Under the pieces are notes generated by a model. The model made no database searches. It worked only from the letters and a program-made list of their open reading frames with translations, and was not told the DNA's origin. 64,000 nt of DNA, taken from assembly GCF_902506065.1 (NCBI RefSeq), contig NZ_LR732912.1, positions 1,474,718-1,538,717 of the forward strand, written 5' to 3'. Positions 20,871-30,138 of the stretch are shown piece after piece. How positions within the stretch are numbered: position 1 is the stretch's first letter; each line of letters opens with the position of its first letter. This DNA is from Arthrobacter sp. 9V. GTDB taxonomy: Bacteria; Actinomycetota; Actinomycetes; Actinomycetales; Micrococcaceae. A program made the translations under genes and the position numbers.

Positions 20871-23800
20871 TTAGGGGAGTGAAGTGAATCCCTGCCATCC
20901 GTTGCCCACTTGGCTCCAAGCGAGCCAGCCGCCGGAACCGTTGCCGGGATAGAGCCACAGATTGCCACTGGCATCCCTGGCGAGCACATCGGCTTTGCCG
21001 TTGCCGTTGAAATCACCTGGTCCGAGCAGGGCCGTCATGCCGTTCCACCCGCTGCCGATCTGCGTGCGTGTACCCCAGCCACTGCTGCCGTTGCCGGGGT
21101 AGAGCCACAAAGCGCCCCCCGTATCGCGGGCAATAACGTCGGTCTTCGCATCGCCGTTGAAGTCTCCGGTGCTGAAGACGGCATTCATGACGTTCCACCC
21201 CGCTCCGACCTGGGTCCGACCAGCGCTGAACTTACCCGATCCATCGCCTTTGTACAGCCACAGCACTCCGGAAGCATCCCTGGCCAGGACATCGGATTTA
21301 CCATCTCCGCTGAAGTCCCCTGGCGCCGCCACAGCTGTGAAGCCGCTCCAGCCGGAGCCGACAACCTCAGGAGATTGCCACCCGCCTGTACCGTTTCCCC
21401 TGAAGAGCCAGATCTGGCCGGATGCGTCCCTGGCTAGGACGTCGCTTCGTCCATCGCCGCTGAAGTCCCGCGTTGGAATGATCAGGTTGTAGTTGTTCCA
21501 CGATGTTCCTGTGTTGACCTTGCCCAACCATCCGCCCGTACCGTTGCCCGGGTAGAGCCACAACGTACCTGCAGCGTCCCTGGCAAGGACGTCATTCTTG
21601 GCATCGGAGTTATAGTCCTTCCAGGTATTGGCCGGCGCCGCAGGCAGGGTGTAAGTCTGCGAGGCTACTGCGGACTGGTTTCCAGCAGCATCCACCGCGA
21701 AGTACTTGACCGTGGTGGTGGCCCCTGGAGTCACTGACACTGTTGTGGTCCCGGAAAGGCTGGAGACCGTTGGTGTGGAGTTGTCCGTGGTGTAGTAGAT
21801 CTTCGCCCCGGACTCGGTGGTCAATGTGATTTTCTGACCAAGGGTGAGGTTTCCGCCCACAGGGCTTGCAGTGACCGTTGGAGCAACGTTGTCCAGCACG
21901 TACACCTGCGACTGAGGAGCGGAAACGTTGTTGGCTGCATCCACGGCAACGTACGTGATGGTCTTGCTACCCATGGTGATGGGACCGGTGTAGAGCGTAC
22001 TTGCCGTAGTGGGAGTGGTGCCATTCTCCGTGTAGTAGATCTTGGCATCGGCCTCACTGGCTGTCAGCGCGACCTTGGTTGCAGGGCCGTACGTGCCGCC
22101 TACCGGATTGGCTGTCACAGTAGGTGCAGTGGTGTCAGCTACGAAGACTGTGAAGTTGACGCCTGCAACAGTGGTGTTGCCTGCAACGTCCCTGGCCTCT
22201 ACCTCGAACCTGTTTGGTCCGTTCGCGATGTCCGCATAGACCTTCGGCGAAGTACATGCGGTGAAGGCATCAGTTCCCAAGCGGCAACGGAATCCCGCTA
22301 CATCCGAGGATGTGGAGCTGAATTGGAACTGGTAGCCGGCTCCGACGGTGGCCCCGCTGGCCGGAGCCGTGATCGCCACCTGCGGTGCAGTCAGATCAGC
22401 TGTGACTGTCTGAGCAGTCACGGGGCTGACATTGCCTGCCTTGTCCGTGCTGCGGATCCGCAGAGTATGGGCACCCGCTGTGGTGAGCGTGAAAGTGTCA
22501 CCAGGTACACAAACTTGGAAAGCGGCATCGGCAGTGGAGTCAACTGAACAGGTCAGCGTAGTTCCTGGCTCAAACGTGGCACCCAGGACAGGCTTGCCGT
22601 TGACCACCTGACCGCTGTTCGGAGCAGTGAAGACAGGTGCAGCGGGTGCAACGGTGTCCACTGTGAAGGTCCGTGAAACCGGAACTCCACCCGGGGCGGG
22701 CCTTACGGAGAAAGTCTGCAGTCCGTTGAGCAGTGCGGGGGAGGTATAGGTGCCGCCGGTGCAGTTAACCCATGTGCCGCCCATGGAACACTCCAAGGCA
22801 CTTCCGGCCGGTTCCGCGGTGACAATAAATGTTGGAGTGGTGTCATTAGTGAACTCGAGGTTAGGAGCCTGTGCACCGTTTGCCAGCGTTGGGCCGGAAG
22901 TAATCTTGGCCACGGCGCCGCCGAGGATGCTGATGCTGCCCCGGCCGGTTCCCGGAGTCGTGCTCAACTGACCGGGATCATCGAGCACAAGCAACTGTCC
23001 GCCACGCATGCCCAGACCGCTGATCTTGGAGAATCCCAAGGCCCATTGGTTGTCCACTGCGCCGGTGCTGAGGTTAAGGCGCGAGACCTTGTCTGCACCC
23101 GCCGTAGTGCCGCTGCTCGTCCCCGTGTAAATAACATTGGCATCGTAGTCGTAGAAGATCGAGGACGCGACGCCCACGTTGTAGGAGGCCAATGGTACGT
23201 AGTCCGTCATTTCACCGTCGCCCGGGGCCGAGAATGCCCTGAGGCCAGTGGTTTCAAGGACATAGACGCTGGCATGTCCGTTGCTGTCCCAGCCCGCCGC
23301 AACAAGACCCAGTGCACGGGTGGCTACCGATGCGATGGATTCAATGCTTGGGTGCATGATGGTGGGGTCGACGATCTTGATGATTGAGCGCGCATTCGCG
23401 AACGACAAATAGATGTTTCCGTCCGGGCCGTCGGAAACTGCGTTCGGGCGGACATCGCCATCGAGGACTGTCAGCGTGCTGCTGTATTCGAAGAGGTCCA
23501 GCGGAGGGTTCCACACTGCCCGGACCAGATGTGAACTCCCAACAGCTGAGTCCGGAATGAAGACTGTTTCGTCTCCGTTGCCTACGGACCCAGGCGTCGG
23601 GTCAAGGACCACTGAGACTCCCGGAACCTTGGGGCCGGGGCCGGCTCCAGGCAAGCTTCCACCGAGGCACGTGTCCTGCTCAATGGTGCCCGCGTTTCCG
23701 TTGACTGCTTCAGACATTCGGCAGAATCCGGCAACACTGTCTGACACCCACATCCGGCCAATGGGGTCCAGGACGGTCCCCGCTGGTTTTGTAAGGCCTA

Positions 23801-23954
23801 TCCCTATGATTTGTTTCTGTTGGTCCGCATGGGCAGGGGTGCTTGAAACGACCGCTGTCATACCTGCAACCGTCAGGAGAACCGCAGCGAGTGCCGTGAT
23901 GACCTTGTGTCCGCGAAGCTGCCAACCGGCGTCGTGCGCTGTTTGCTGTTCCAT
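20871..23954 (-). CDS. Giant secreted protein: beta-propeller, Ig-like and FG-GAP repeats
   Basis: This 1,027-residue exported protein starts at ATG 23954, which shares one base with the stop of the lipoprotein gene before it (TAATG). A signal peptide (core VITALAAVLLTVAGMTAVV) is probably cleaved after AHA near residue 43. Domains in order are an NHL/six-bladed-propeller-like region (about 45-340) and Ig-like segments rich in cysteine pairs (about 350-590). Two repeats of a chitobiase-C-like beta sandwich (IYYTENGTTPT, IYYTTDNSTPT; about 600-770) follow, then five FG-GAP/VCBS-type repeats of about 50 residues (pattern GDFNGDGKxDVLARDxxGxLWLYPG) to the end. The repeats carry calcium-binding D-x-[DN]-x-D loops as in integrin alpha chains. 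No sortase motif is seen. An adhesin or wall-binding role is inferred. Confidence 0.85.
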   Translation of the reverse strand: MEQQTAHDAGWQLRGHKVITALAAVLLTVAGMTAVVSSTPAHADQQKQIIGIGLTKPAGTVLDPIGRMWVSDSVAGFCRMSEAVNGNAGTIEQDTCLGGSLPGAGPGPKVPGVSVVLDPTPGSVGNGDETVFIPDSAVGSSHLVRAVWNPPLDLFEYSSTLTVLDGDVRPNAVSDGPDGNIYLSFANARSIIKIVDPTIMHPSIESIASVATRALGLVAAGWDSNGHASVYVLETTGLRAFSAPGDGEMTDYVPLASYNVGVASSIFYDYDANVIYTGTSSGTTAGADKVSRLNLSTGAVDNQWALGFSKISGLGMRGGQLLVLDDPGQLSTTPGTGRGSISILGGAVAKITSGPTLANGAQAPNLEFTNDTTPTFIVTAEPAGSALECSMGGTWVNCTGGTYTSPALLNGLQTFSVRPAPGGVPVSRTFTVDTVAPAAPVFTAPNSGQVVNGKPVLGATFEPGTTLTCSVDSTADAAFQVCVPGDTFTLTTAGAHTLRIRSTDKAGNVSPVTAQTVTADLTAPQVAITAPASGATVGAGYQFQFSSTSSDVAGFRCRLGTDAFTACTSPKVYADIANGPNRFEVEARDVAGNTTVAGVNFTVFVADTTAPTVTANPVGGTYGPATKVALTASEADAKIYYTENGTTPTTASTLYTGPITMGSKTITYVAVDAANNVSAPQSQVYVLDNVAPTVTASPVGGNLTLGQKITLTTESGAKIYYTTDNSTPTVSSLSGTTTVSVTPGATTTVKYFAVDAAGNQSAVASQTYTLPAAPANTWKDYNSDAKNDVLARDAAGTLWLYPGNGTGGWLGKVNTGTSWNNYNLIIPTRDFSGDGRSDVLARDASGQIWLFRGNGTGGWQSPEVVGSGWSGFTAVAAPGDFSGDGKSDVLARDASGVLWLYKGDGSGKFSAGRTQVGAGWNVMNAVFSTGDFNGDAKTDVIARDTGGALWLYPGNGSSGWGTRTQIGSGWNGMTALLGPGDFNGNGKADVLARDASGNLWLYPGNGSGGWLAWSQVGNGWQGFTSLP

Positions 23955-24487
23955 TACGCCACTTCCTTCAGCCACTTGGTCAGGACTGCGGCTTGTGGTG
24001 CCATGGGCGCCAGCGTGAGTGCTCCCTTGACGATGGGAACGCCGCCAAGGCCGTAGAGTGCCGTATTGATGGTTGGGGGATTGTTTCTGGTGCAGGCTTT
24101 GATAATCGCCAGACAAATGTCATTGCGCGAGCCTGTTGCCCCGGCTTCCACGGCAACATTAACGGCGGCATTTTCTTCCGCCGCCAATACTTGGGGCTGT
24201 GGGCCGACATAAGTCACTACAACATCGGCGAATTTCTTGTATTGAGTGTTTGCCCAAACCTCTTCAAGGCTCGACAAGATGATGAGCGGATTTCCATTAA
24301 CTCCGCGGCATTCGAATTGGTAGCGCTTTACTGGTTCGGGTCTTTCGACGCGTGGTTTGTCGGCATCGCCGGCATTCGTCACGCCCAGCTTGAATGGCTC
24401 AACATTTTCTACGACCTTGACCGAGCAGCCTGTAAGAACGAGACCGGCTAGGCCAAGCTGGACGACAACGCGTCTTGGCATGTCCAC
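23954..24487 (-). CDS. Lipoprotein of unknown function, coupled to the giant FG-GAP protein
   Basis: This protein of up to 177 residues (GTG 24487, or 175 from ATG 24481) has a signal peptide ending in the lipobox LTGC, so it is predicted to be anchored on the outer face of the membrane. The central segment SLEEVWANTQYKKFADVVVT aligns with SLTEVWASTEYVRLASCTAS of the neighbouring lipoprotein, and both have CTR about 60 residues further on; the two are paralogues. Its stop overlaps the start of the FG-GAP gene, so the pair is translationally coupled. No named family was recognised. Confidence 0.75.
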   Translation of the reverse strand: MDMPRRVVVQLGLAGLVLTGCSVKVVENVEPFKLGVTNAGDADKPRVERPEPVKRYQFECRGVNGNPLIILSSLEEVWANTQYKKFADVVVTYVGPQPQVLAAEENAAVNVAVEAGATGSRNDICLAIIKACTRNNPPTINTALYGLGGVPIVKGALTLAPMAPQAAVLTKWLKEVA

Positions 24488-24565
24488 CGAGGGATCCCCA
24501 CTTCATTCGGATGCTCCCCAGCTCCGCATGCAGTTGGATTTTCGCCCCAGCCGTTGCCGGCTGCA

Positions 24566-25363
24566 TTACTCCATCTTCTCCCAAATTCCACATTTGTCAC
24601 TAGTTAGGACGTCTTTTTCTTCAAGTATTATTCCGGATTGACCTTCGGCGGCCCCGCCGCTTGCCTTGATGCTGCCGTCGGAAGCCGACACTGACCATGT
24701 GCAGCCCTCGGGCGGGGTCTTCCGGAGATGAAACTTTCCAGGAACCAGGCCGCCGTTGGCCACGGTGTACTCACCGTCTCCAGCCCGTTCGCCGGATGCC
24801 CAGAGTCCGATGACTTTTCCCTGTGGCGCCCTGGGGCAAAGCTCGCTTGCGGCTTGGAGCATTTGCCGGCTGCTGCGTCCGAAAAGGTCGGAAGCTGCGT
24901 CGTCGCTGACGCGAGTGCACAACGTCAAGGCCATCAGGTAAGCGTCGAGGCCGTCGGATGGATTGATGCCAGGTTGTGCCACGGAGATGATCTTTGCCTC
25001 ATCCTCCGTGGGTTCGAAGGGAAGGGGGCCTTCAAAGCTCGCGGTGCAGGAAGCCAACCGGACGTATTCCGTAGAAGCCCAGACCTCCGTAAGACTTGAA
25101 AAGGTAACGTCCGGAACAGCCGCGTTGAGGTTCGAACACACGTAAGAGAACCGGCCGGAGTCATCAGGGGCGCCGGCACCCTGACCGCTGCCATTGCCAG
25201 GGCTTGTCGGTTCAGTATCCGATGTTGCCGACGAGGATGGCGATGGGGTGGGAGTTGCCGATGCGGAGGTGCCCGGTGGTTCCGTGATTGGGGGTGTTGT
25301 GGTGCCGGAACACCCGGCAAGCAGCAGTATCAGCGCCGCAGCAGCGGGGTACAAGGTTCGCAT
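24566..25363 (-). CDS. Lipoprotein of unknown function, paralogue of the 23954-24487 product
   Basis: This 265-residue protein starts at ATG 25363 after a duplicated GGAGGT ribosome binding site. A signal peptide ends in LLLAGC. A serine/threonine/proline-rich linker (about 20-70) leads to a domain shared with the next lipoprotein (SLTEVWAST...CTR, about 80-190). The C-terminal domain (about 190-265) has the VPGKFHLRKTPPEGCTWSV pattern. This resembles the 'PGTY...CYW' modules common in secreted actinobacterial proteins. It is the first gene of the lipoprotein, lipoprotein, FG-GAP series (gap to the next gene 78 bases). Function unknown. Confidence 0.75.
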   Translation of the reverse strand: MRTLYPAAAALILLLAGCSGTTTPPITEPPGTSASATPTPSPSSSATSDTEPTSPGNGSGQGAGAPDDSGRFSYVCSNLNAAVPDVTFSSLTEVWASTEYVRLASCTASFEGPLPFEPTEDEAKIISVAQPGINPSDGLDAYLMALTLCTRVSDDAASDLFGRSSRQMLQAASELCPRAPQGKVIGLWASGERAGDGEYTVANGGLVPGKFHLRKTPPEGCTWSVSASDGSIKASGGAAEGQSGIILEEKDVLTSDKCGIWEKME

Positions 25364-25464
25364 GGTGACCTCCACCTCCATGGTTGTCATAACCGGAACG
25401 CCGGTCAATGAATTTGGCCGTGAATCAGGTATCGATCCCGCTACAAAACGGTGAAGGGCATCGT

Positions 25465-25495
25465 CGAAGGCCCTGCTCCGGGAGCAAGGCCTTCG
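25465..25495 (-). terminator. Hairpin after the ceramidase-like gene
   Basis: CGAAGGCC and GGCCTTCG enclose TGCTCC/GGAGCA. It lies just after the stop at 25509 on the minus strand. There is no clear T-run, so termination strength is uncertain. Confidence 0.55.
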
Positions 25496-25508
25496 ATGGC
25501 GATGGTCC

Positions 25509-26855
25509 TCAGGCGAACATCGAGGTCAGGGTGTTGATGACTGTTGCTTCCACCCCGGAGGTTCCGCCCTGGAAATGACCGATGTGGCCATAGACAGTCA
25601 TGGCGCCTCCGGCAATACCCGGGTGGTCAGGGTCCCATCCGCCCTCGTAGCTACCGCCGGCTGAATATGGCGGCAGGAATTGCGCGCTGGGCAAGTAGTA
25701 GCACGACTCGTTTCCGTAGCCGCCCACAATAACGCCATTCGCTCCGCCGTACTTTGCCCGGAAGTAGGCAGCGTAGCCGCTCACCAGCTCGCCTCCGACG
25801 ATCCCGATCCTCAACTGAGGGCTCCCGCCGAACTTCCAGACCTGGAAGGGGCAGGTAACGGACGTTTGATAGCTGCCGCTATCAATTCGACCAATCATGA
25901 CCTGGGCATGGCGACCGTACCAGGCGGGATTGCCATCCAGATTCGGCAGCCGGGACGCGTAAGCGGCGCGTACAGCCGCCATGTTCCCGGCCGTTGGCGT
26001 GATATCCAGCGGAATCTGGACTTCCTTGTAACTGGTCTGCAGGGGACTGCCGATTGCCCTTCCCGGTGTTTGCATGGCAACGTCAACAGCAGCACCCAAT
26101 GTTGTGGCGTACTCGTCCCTCAGCTCCCAACTGGGCACGCCCATGGGATTTTGGTCTCCGCCCGCTCCCTGCAGGAACAAGGCAAAACATTCCGGGTTGT
26201 TGTTCTCGATGTAGTTACATGCTCCGGCGGGATAGTCGCCGTCGAAAAGTGTGCGCATGCCCGCTGCCACAGGGTGGCAGGCATAGTTGAATATCACTGC
26301 CGCGGCGTTCCCGTTGGACTTTCGAGCGACGATGACGGGAACGGTGTTCTCGAGATAGGGAAGTCCAACCCTGTTGTACGCAATGCTGGCTGTAGTGACC
26401 TTGTAGTCCAACGTGACCGGCGTCTGCGCAGCATCGAGCGCTTCACTTGCAGCTTCCACGAGGTCGTTTTCCAGGTGCTGGCTGTACGTCTCCACCATGG
26501 ACAAGTCCGATAACCCATAACACATGAACGGGTGGAGAGTATCGATCACCACGGGCGCATTGTGGGTGTGGGTGGACTGGATCAGGATGTCTCCGTTTGA
26601 CCAACCCGCCAGGGCAAGAATGCGTTGACGTGCCCGCTGGTGGATTGACCTGGGCAGGGCAAGAATGTCAACGCTCATGATCAGATTGGGGGACCCGTTT
26701 TCCCACAACACGATTGCCCGGGCCCATAGTGATTCGTAGGGTGCACTGCTGGTAGCCTCCCGGCCGCCATCGAGGGTTCCGTACCCCGCCATGTAGGGAT
26801 TGACGTCAAGCGGCGGCGAAATGCTGACCTTGGCCGTTGAAACGGTAAACGCCAT
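25509..26855 (-). CDS. Neutral/alkaline ceramidase-like hydrolase
   Basis: This 448-residue protein matches the catalytic domain of neutral ceramidases, zinc amidases. Visible blocks are STHTHNAP (near residue 95, histidine pair that binds zinc), NYACHPVAAG (near 190), DYPAGACNYIE and FLQGAGGDQNPMG. The start is ATG 26855 with AAGGAG twelve bases upstream. Classical ceramidases are secreted and near 650 residues; this one has no visible signal peptide and lacks the C-terminal Ig-like domain. The substrate may therefore be another N-acyl compound. It lies alone between two hairpins, among genes for surface proteins. Confidence 0.82.
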   Translation of the reverse strand: MAFTVSTAKVSISPPLDVNPYMAGYGTLDGGREATSSAPYESLWARAIVLWENGSPNLIMSVDILALPRSIHQRARQRILALAGWSNGDILIQSTHTHNAPVVIDTLHPFMCYGLSDLSMVETYSQHLENDLVEAASEALDAAQTPVTLDYKVTTASIAYNRVGLPYLENTVPVIVARKSNGNAAAVIFNYACHPVAAGMRTLFDGDYPAGACNYIENNNPECFALFLQGAGGDQNPMGVPSWELRDEYATTLGAAVDVAMQTPGRAIGSPLQTSYKEVQIPLDITPTAGNMAAVRAAYASRLPNLDGNPAWYGRHAQVMIGRIDSGSYQTSVTCPFQVWKFGGSPQLRIGIVGGELVSGYAAYFRAKYGGANGVIVGGYGNESCYYLPSAQFLPPYSAGGSYEGGWDPDHPGIAGGAMTVYGHIGHFQGGTSGVEATVINTLTSMFA

Positions 26856-27042
26856 GAAAGATCACTCCTTGATTGTGCGCATTGGTGACCTTCGCTTGCC
26901 CCCAAACAAAGCCCGTTTCCCGAATGCGCTGAACAGCCAATACGTGAGACCACCTTCATTAGATCACGCAATCCTCTGATTTAAGCCAGTCCTCTGACTC
27001 AAACATTATTTGTTTCCTTTGCGGAGTTTTTGGCAAATACGA

Positions 27043-27081
27043 AAGGGCCCGCGCACTCCTTTTCGAAGTGTGCGGGCCCTT
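27043..27081 (-). terminator. Terminator after the GH25 gene
   Basis: AAGGGCCCGCGCACT (27043-27057) pairs with AGTGTGCGGGCCCTT (27067-27081) with one G-T mismatch. On the minus strand the 3' side runs into TTTCG. It lies about 30 bases past the GH25 stop. Confidence 0.8.
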
Positions 27082-27112
27082 CCCTAATTCCATGCGTTGA
27101 GCCCTGCCTGGT

Positions 27113-29860
27113 CTAACTGGCGGGGGAGAGGATTTTCAGGCCGCCCCAGCCGGTGCCCACTTTGGCGGCAGTACCCCAGCTGCGATTCTGCCCCACCGGG
27201 TAATAGCGCAGATCGCCTCCGGTTGTCCGCGCCAGGATTCCGGTGGAACCCGTTCCGGCGAATCCTCCGATTGCTCCGAAGCTGTTGATGATGTTCCAGC
27301 CAACTCCTACGGTGTCGGCTGCCTCCTGGACGAATGCTCCGCTGCCATTGGATCTGTAGAGCACCAAATCGCCGGCGGCATTCTTGGCCAGGAGATCCAT
27401 GTTGGAGTCCTTGTCGAAGTCCATCTGAATAATGCCCAATCCGGCCCAACCCGTTCCGATCTGAACACGCGATCCCAGGCCGGTGCCGGACGGGTTGCTG
27501 ATGTGGAACAAGCGCCCTGAGGGGTCGTATCCCACAATGCTGGGCCTGGCGTCCGACTTCTTCCACGAACCCACTGTGAGCGTCCAGTCCTTCCAACCCG
27601 TACCGAGGCTGATCGGCGCCCCATAACCCCGGCCCTTGAAGCCCGGGTAGACGCTGAGTCGCCCATCGCTCCATTGCGCCAGGATGTCCAAGGCGCCGTC
27701 ATCGTTCCAGTCCGTAAGGAAGCCTGCCTTCAAACCGGTCCATTGCGAGCCGATGAGTTCGGCAGGCAGCAAGGAGGTAGAACCTGATCCCGGGTAGCGG
27801 TACAGGTTGCCGTCTTGACGGGCAGCCACGACGTCCTGGATATCGACACCCAAGGTGGTTTCAACGTTGACGGGGGCACCGCTGATAACGTTCGCGTCAT
27901 TCCATCCCACCCCTATGAGGAAGCGGTTGCCCCAGGTCCCGGACAAAGCAGGGTAGTAATAGAGGTCGCCGTTGGCTGTCCGGACTTGGAGCCCTTGCGA
28001 ACCGGCGCCGTTGAAACCGGCCGCGGAGCTTACCGATGTCACGGTGGACCAGCCATTGCCTATCACCTGGCTCGGCTCGGAGAGGAAAGATCCCACCCCG
28101 TTGGAGCGGTAGAGGCGCATAATGCCATCATTTGTTCGGGAGACGATGTCTTGGTTTCCGTCGCCGTCGAAGTCCAGTTGGTTGAACTGGTGCCCCCCGA
28201 ATCCTGTCCCGATCAACACGCCACCGCTGAGGGCGCCGGCCCCGGCATTCCTGTAGCGGTATAGGTTTCCGTCGCCGTCCTGACCGATAACACCGGGGTA
28301 GGCGTCTTTGGAGTTCCACCATCCAACAGTGAGCGACATCTCCTGCCAGCCGGTTCCCACCAGTAGGGGAGCGAGGAAGCCGCCTCCCGACGCTCCCCGG
28401 AAGACCTGGAGCGAGCCGTCAGGCCACTGGGCGAGGATGTCTTGGATTCCGTCCTGGTTCCAGTCAACGACGTGCACGGATTGCGCAGTTGCCCACCCCG
28501 AGCCAATGGCTACCGGTCCGGTGATGCGGCCCTGTCCGTCTGCGGGGAAGTTATCAAGGCGCCCCGAGGGCATGGCGGCGAGCACGTCGGCACCGGACCG
28601 GATGGAGGGACTGGAAGGGCGGGAGGCGCCTCGTGCAAAGGTTCGTAGCTGGTCATAGGTGCCGTTGAAGATGTTTGAATCACCTTCAAAGGGGCCGGTG
28701 CTGCTGTACTGCCACATGCTGTAGTTGCCCCAGCTGAGGGGCATGTCCCCGGGCGAATTCGTGGGGTTGTTCCAGTAGGAGGCGATCCACAGGGGATAGT
28801 TTCCGAAGGTGGAGTTGCCCACGCAGGTGTCCCACCAATCGGTGGTGCTGTAGATGACCGGGAAGCGGCCTGTGAGCGCCTTGACGGTGTTTCCGAAATC
28901 GGCTGCCCATTGCCCCAGCTGGGCTTTGGACATGTCATAGCACGTGTTGCCGAAGTAGAAGCCGTTGATGGTGCGTCCGGCATAGGGGTTGTATTCGATG
29001 TCCAGGACGGGCGGGAGCGTGTAACCGTCAGCCGACCACGCGCCCCCATTGGCCACGAAGTACTTGGCTTGATCCGCACCCGAGGACCAATTGGGGATCG
29101 CGAAGTGGTAGGCACCCCTGACCATCCCCACGTCCCGGGAGCCGTCGTACTGCTGGGTGTAGTTTTCGTTGAGGTAGTAGTTACCCTCGGATGCTTTGAC
29201 GTAGGCCCAGCGGGAGCCCAGGTTCCATTGACTTTGCCAGTTGACGTTGCCTTGGTGGGCGCTGACATCCTGCCCTGCCACCCCGATGGTGGGGCGCCAA
29301 TGACCCGTATCAGCCGCCATGGGGACCACGGATTTCACTGCTCCGCCGATCCCTTTGGCTCCGGACGCGGGTGAACTTGCCTTCTGTTGCTTGGCTGACA
29401 AGACTCTCGGCGATCGCTGGCCCATTTCAGCGCCACCGGCCGGAATGGCTGCCCGCATGGCTGCTTTCATGGCGTCGGCATCACTCGCAGTGCCAGGCGA
29501 TGCCTGGGGCGTTGAGGGCTGGGCAACATCAGACCCCAGGGCCTTTGTGGATGGTGCAGGTGCGACCGTTGGGGAAGGTTCGACGGCGGGCAACGGCACT
29601 TGCTGGTTGGGCACCGACGTTTCGGTCGGCAACTCGCTGCCGGGGGTTGCCGTGCCGGGGCCGTTTCCGGCCGGACGCGGTCCTTCGGATGGCGGAATTT
29701 CCTGGGTGGCCGACTGTGGAGCCGGTTGCGGTCCGGAAGTCTGTGCCCATGCCGGCACTCCAAGGCAACTGCCCCCCACCAAGGCGATAGTAAGCGCCAG
29801 GGCTGCGCGTGCCAGTGGGATGCGGTGGGCCGGGTCCATCGAATTAGTTTTCATTTTCAC
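27113..29860 (-). CDS. Secreted GH25 muramidase with nine FG-GAP-like repeats
   Basis: This 915-residue exported protein has a signal peptide (LARAALALTIALVGGSCLG.., cleavage near AWAQ) and a proline/alanine/threonine-rich linker (about 40-180). A GH25 lysozyme domain follows (about 188-405: GQDVSAHQGNVNW, YVKASEGNYYLNENY, LPPVLDIEYNPY, PVIYSTTDWWDTC and LWIASYW). Nine FG-GAP-like blades end the protein. The DxE pair in VLDIE is the expected catalytic centre for cleaving peptidoglycan between MurNAc and GlcNAc. The blades are arranged as a four-blade block, one odd blade, and a second copy of the four-blade block (see findings). The repeats probably anchor the enzyme to the wall. Start ATG 29860; an in-frame ATG follows at 29854. 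Confidence 0.9.
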   Translation of the reverse strand: MKMKTNSMDPAHRIPLARAALALTIALVGGSCLGVPAWAQTSGPQPAPQSATQEIPPSEGPRPAGNGPGTATPGSELPTETSVPNQQVPLPAVEPSPTVAPAPSTKALGSDVAQPSTPQASPGTASDADAMKAAMRAAIPAGGAEMGQRSPRVLSAKQQKASSPASGAKGIGGAVKSVVPMAADTGHWRPTIGVAGQDVSAHQGNVNWQSQWNLGSRWAYVKASEGNYYLNENYTQQYDGSRDVGMVRGAYHFAIPNWSSGADQAKYFVANGGAWSADGYTLPPVLDIEYNPYAGRTINGFYFGNTCYDMSKAQLGQWAADFGNTVKALTGRFPVIYSTTDWWDTCVGNSTFGNYPLWIASYWNNPTNSPGDMPLSWGNYSMWQYSSTGPFEGDSNIFNGTYDQLRTFARGASRPSSPSIRSGADVLAAMPSGRLDNFPADGQGRITGPVAIGSGWATAQSVHVVDWNQDGIQDILAQWPDGSLQVFRGASGGGFLAPLLVGTGWQEMSLTVGWWNSKDAYPGVIGQDGDGNLYRYRNAGAGALSGGVLIGTGFGGHQFNQLDFDGDGNQDIVSRTNDGIMRLYRSNGVGSFLSEPSQVIGNGWSTVTSVSSAAGFNGAGSQGLQVRTANGDLYYYPALSGTWGNRFLIGVGWNDANVISGAPVNVETTLGVDIQDVVAARQDGNLYRYPGSGSTSLLPAELIGSQWTGLKAGFLTDWNDDGALDILAQWSDGRLSVYPGFKGRGYGAPISLGTGWKDWTLTVGSWKKSDARPSIVGYDPSGRLFHISNPSGTGLGSRVQIGTGWAGLGIIQMDFDKDSNMDLLAKNAAGDLVLYRSNGSGAFVQEAADTVGVGWNIINSFGAIGGFAGTGSTGILARTTGGDLRYYPVGQNRSWGTAAKVGTGWGGLKILSPAS

Positions 29861-30138
29861 ATCCGGCCCTGTACCGCGGCTCAGCGGCGCATGGTGTGGC
29901 TTGCGGACAAGCTCCGGGGCGGGCGCTTGCGCATGAGACCAAAGGCCAGCTCCTAACGGGCTTTACCCTAACATTCCGGGACTGGAGTGACTAGAGGGAT
30001 GAACGATACTGATGTGACAGATGATGAGACTTATCCACATGTGTTTCCCAGCAACTTGAGGCACCGAATCCGCTCGCCTAGCGTGAGGAACTCGAGATGC
30101 ACCTCTCGTTTAAGTGCTCGTGATCATCGGGGAAAGAT

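Noticed and set aside
23955..24116. N-terminal extension of the giant FG-GAP protein (start at 24116)
   Set aside because: It would overlap the lipoprotein gene by more than 160 bases and place the signal peptide far inside. ATG 23954 has a ribosome binding site and is followed by a normal signal peptide.
29861..30138. c-di-AMP (ydaO-type) riboswitch upstream of the GH25 gene
   Set aside because: Such riboswitches often precede actinobacterial wall hydrolases, so I looked for the conserved core on the minus strand. I could not find it.
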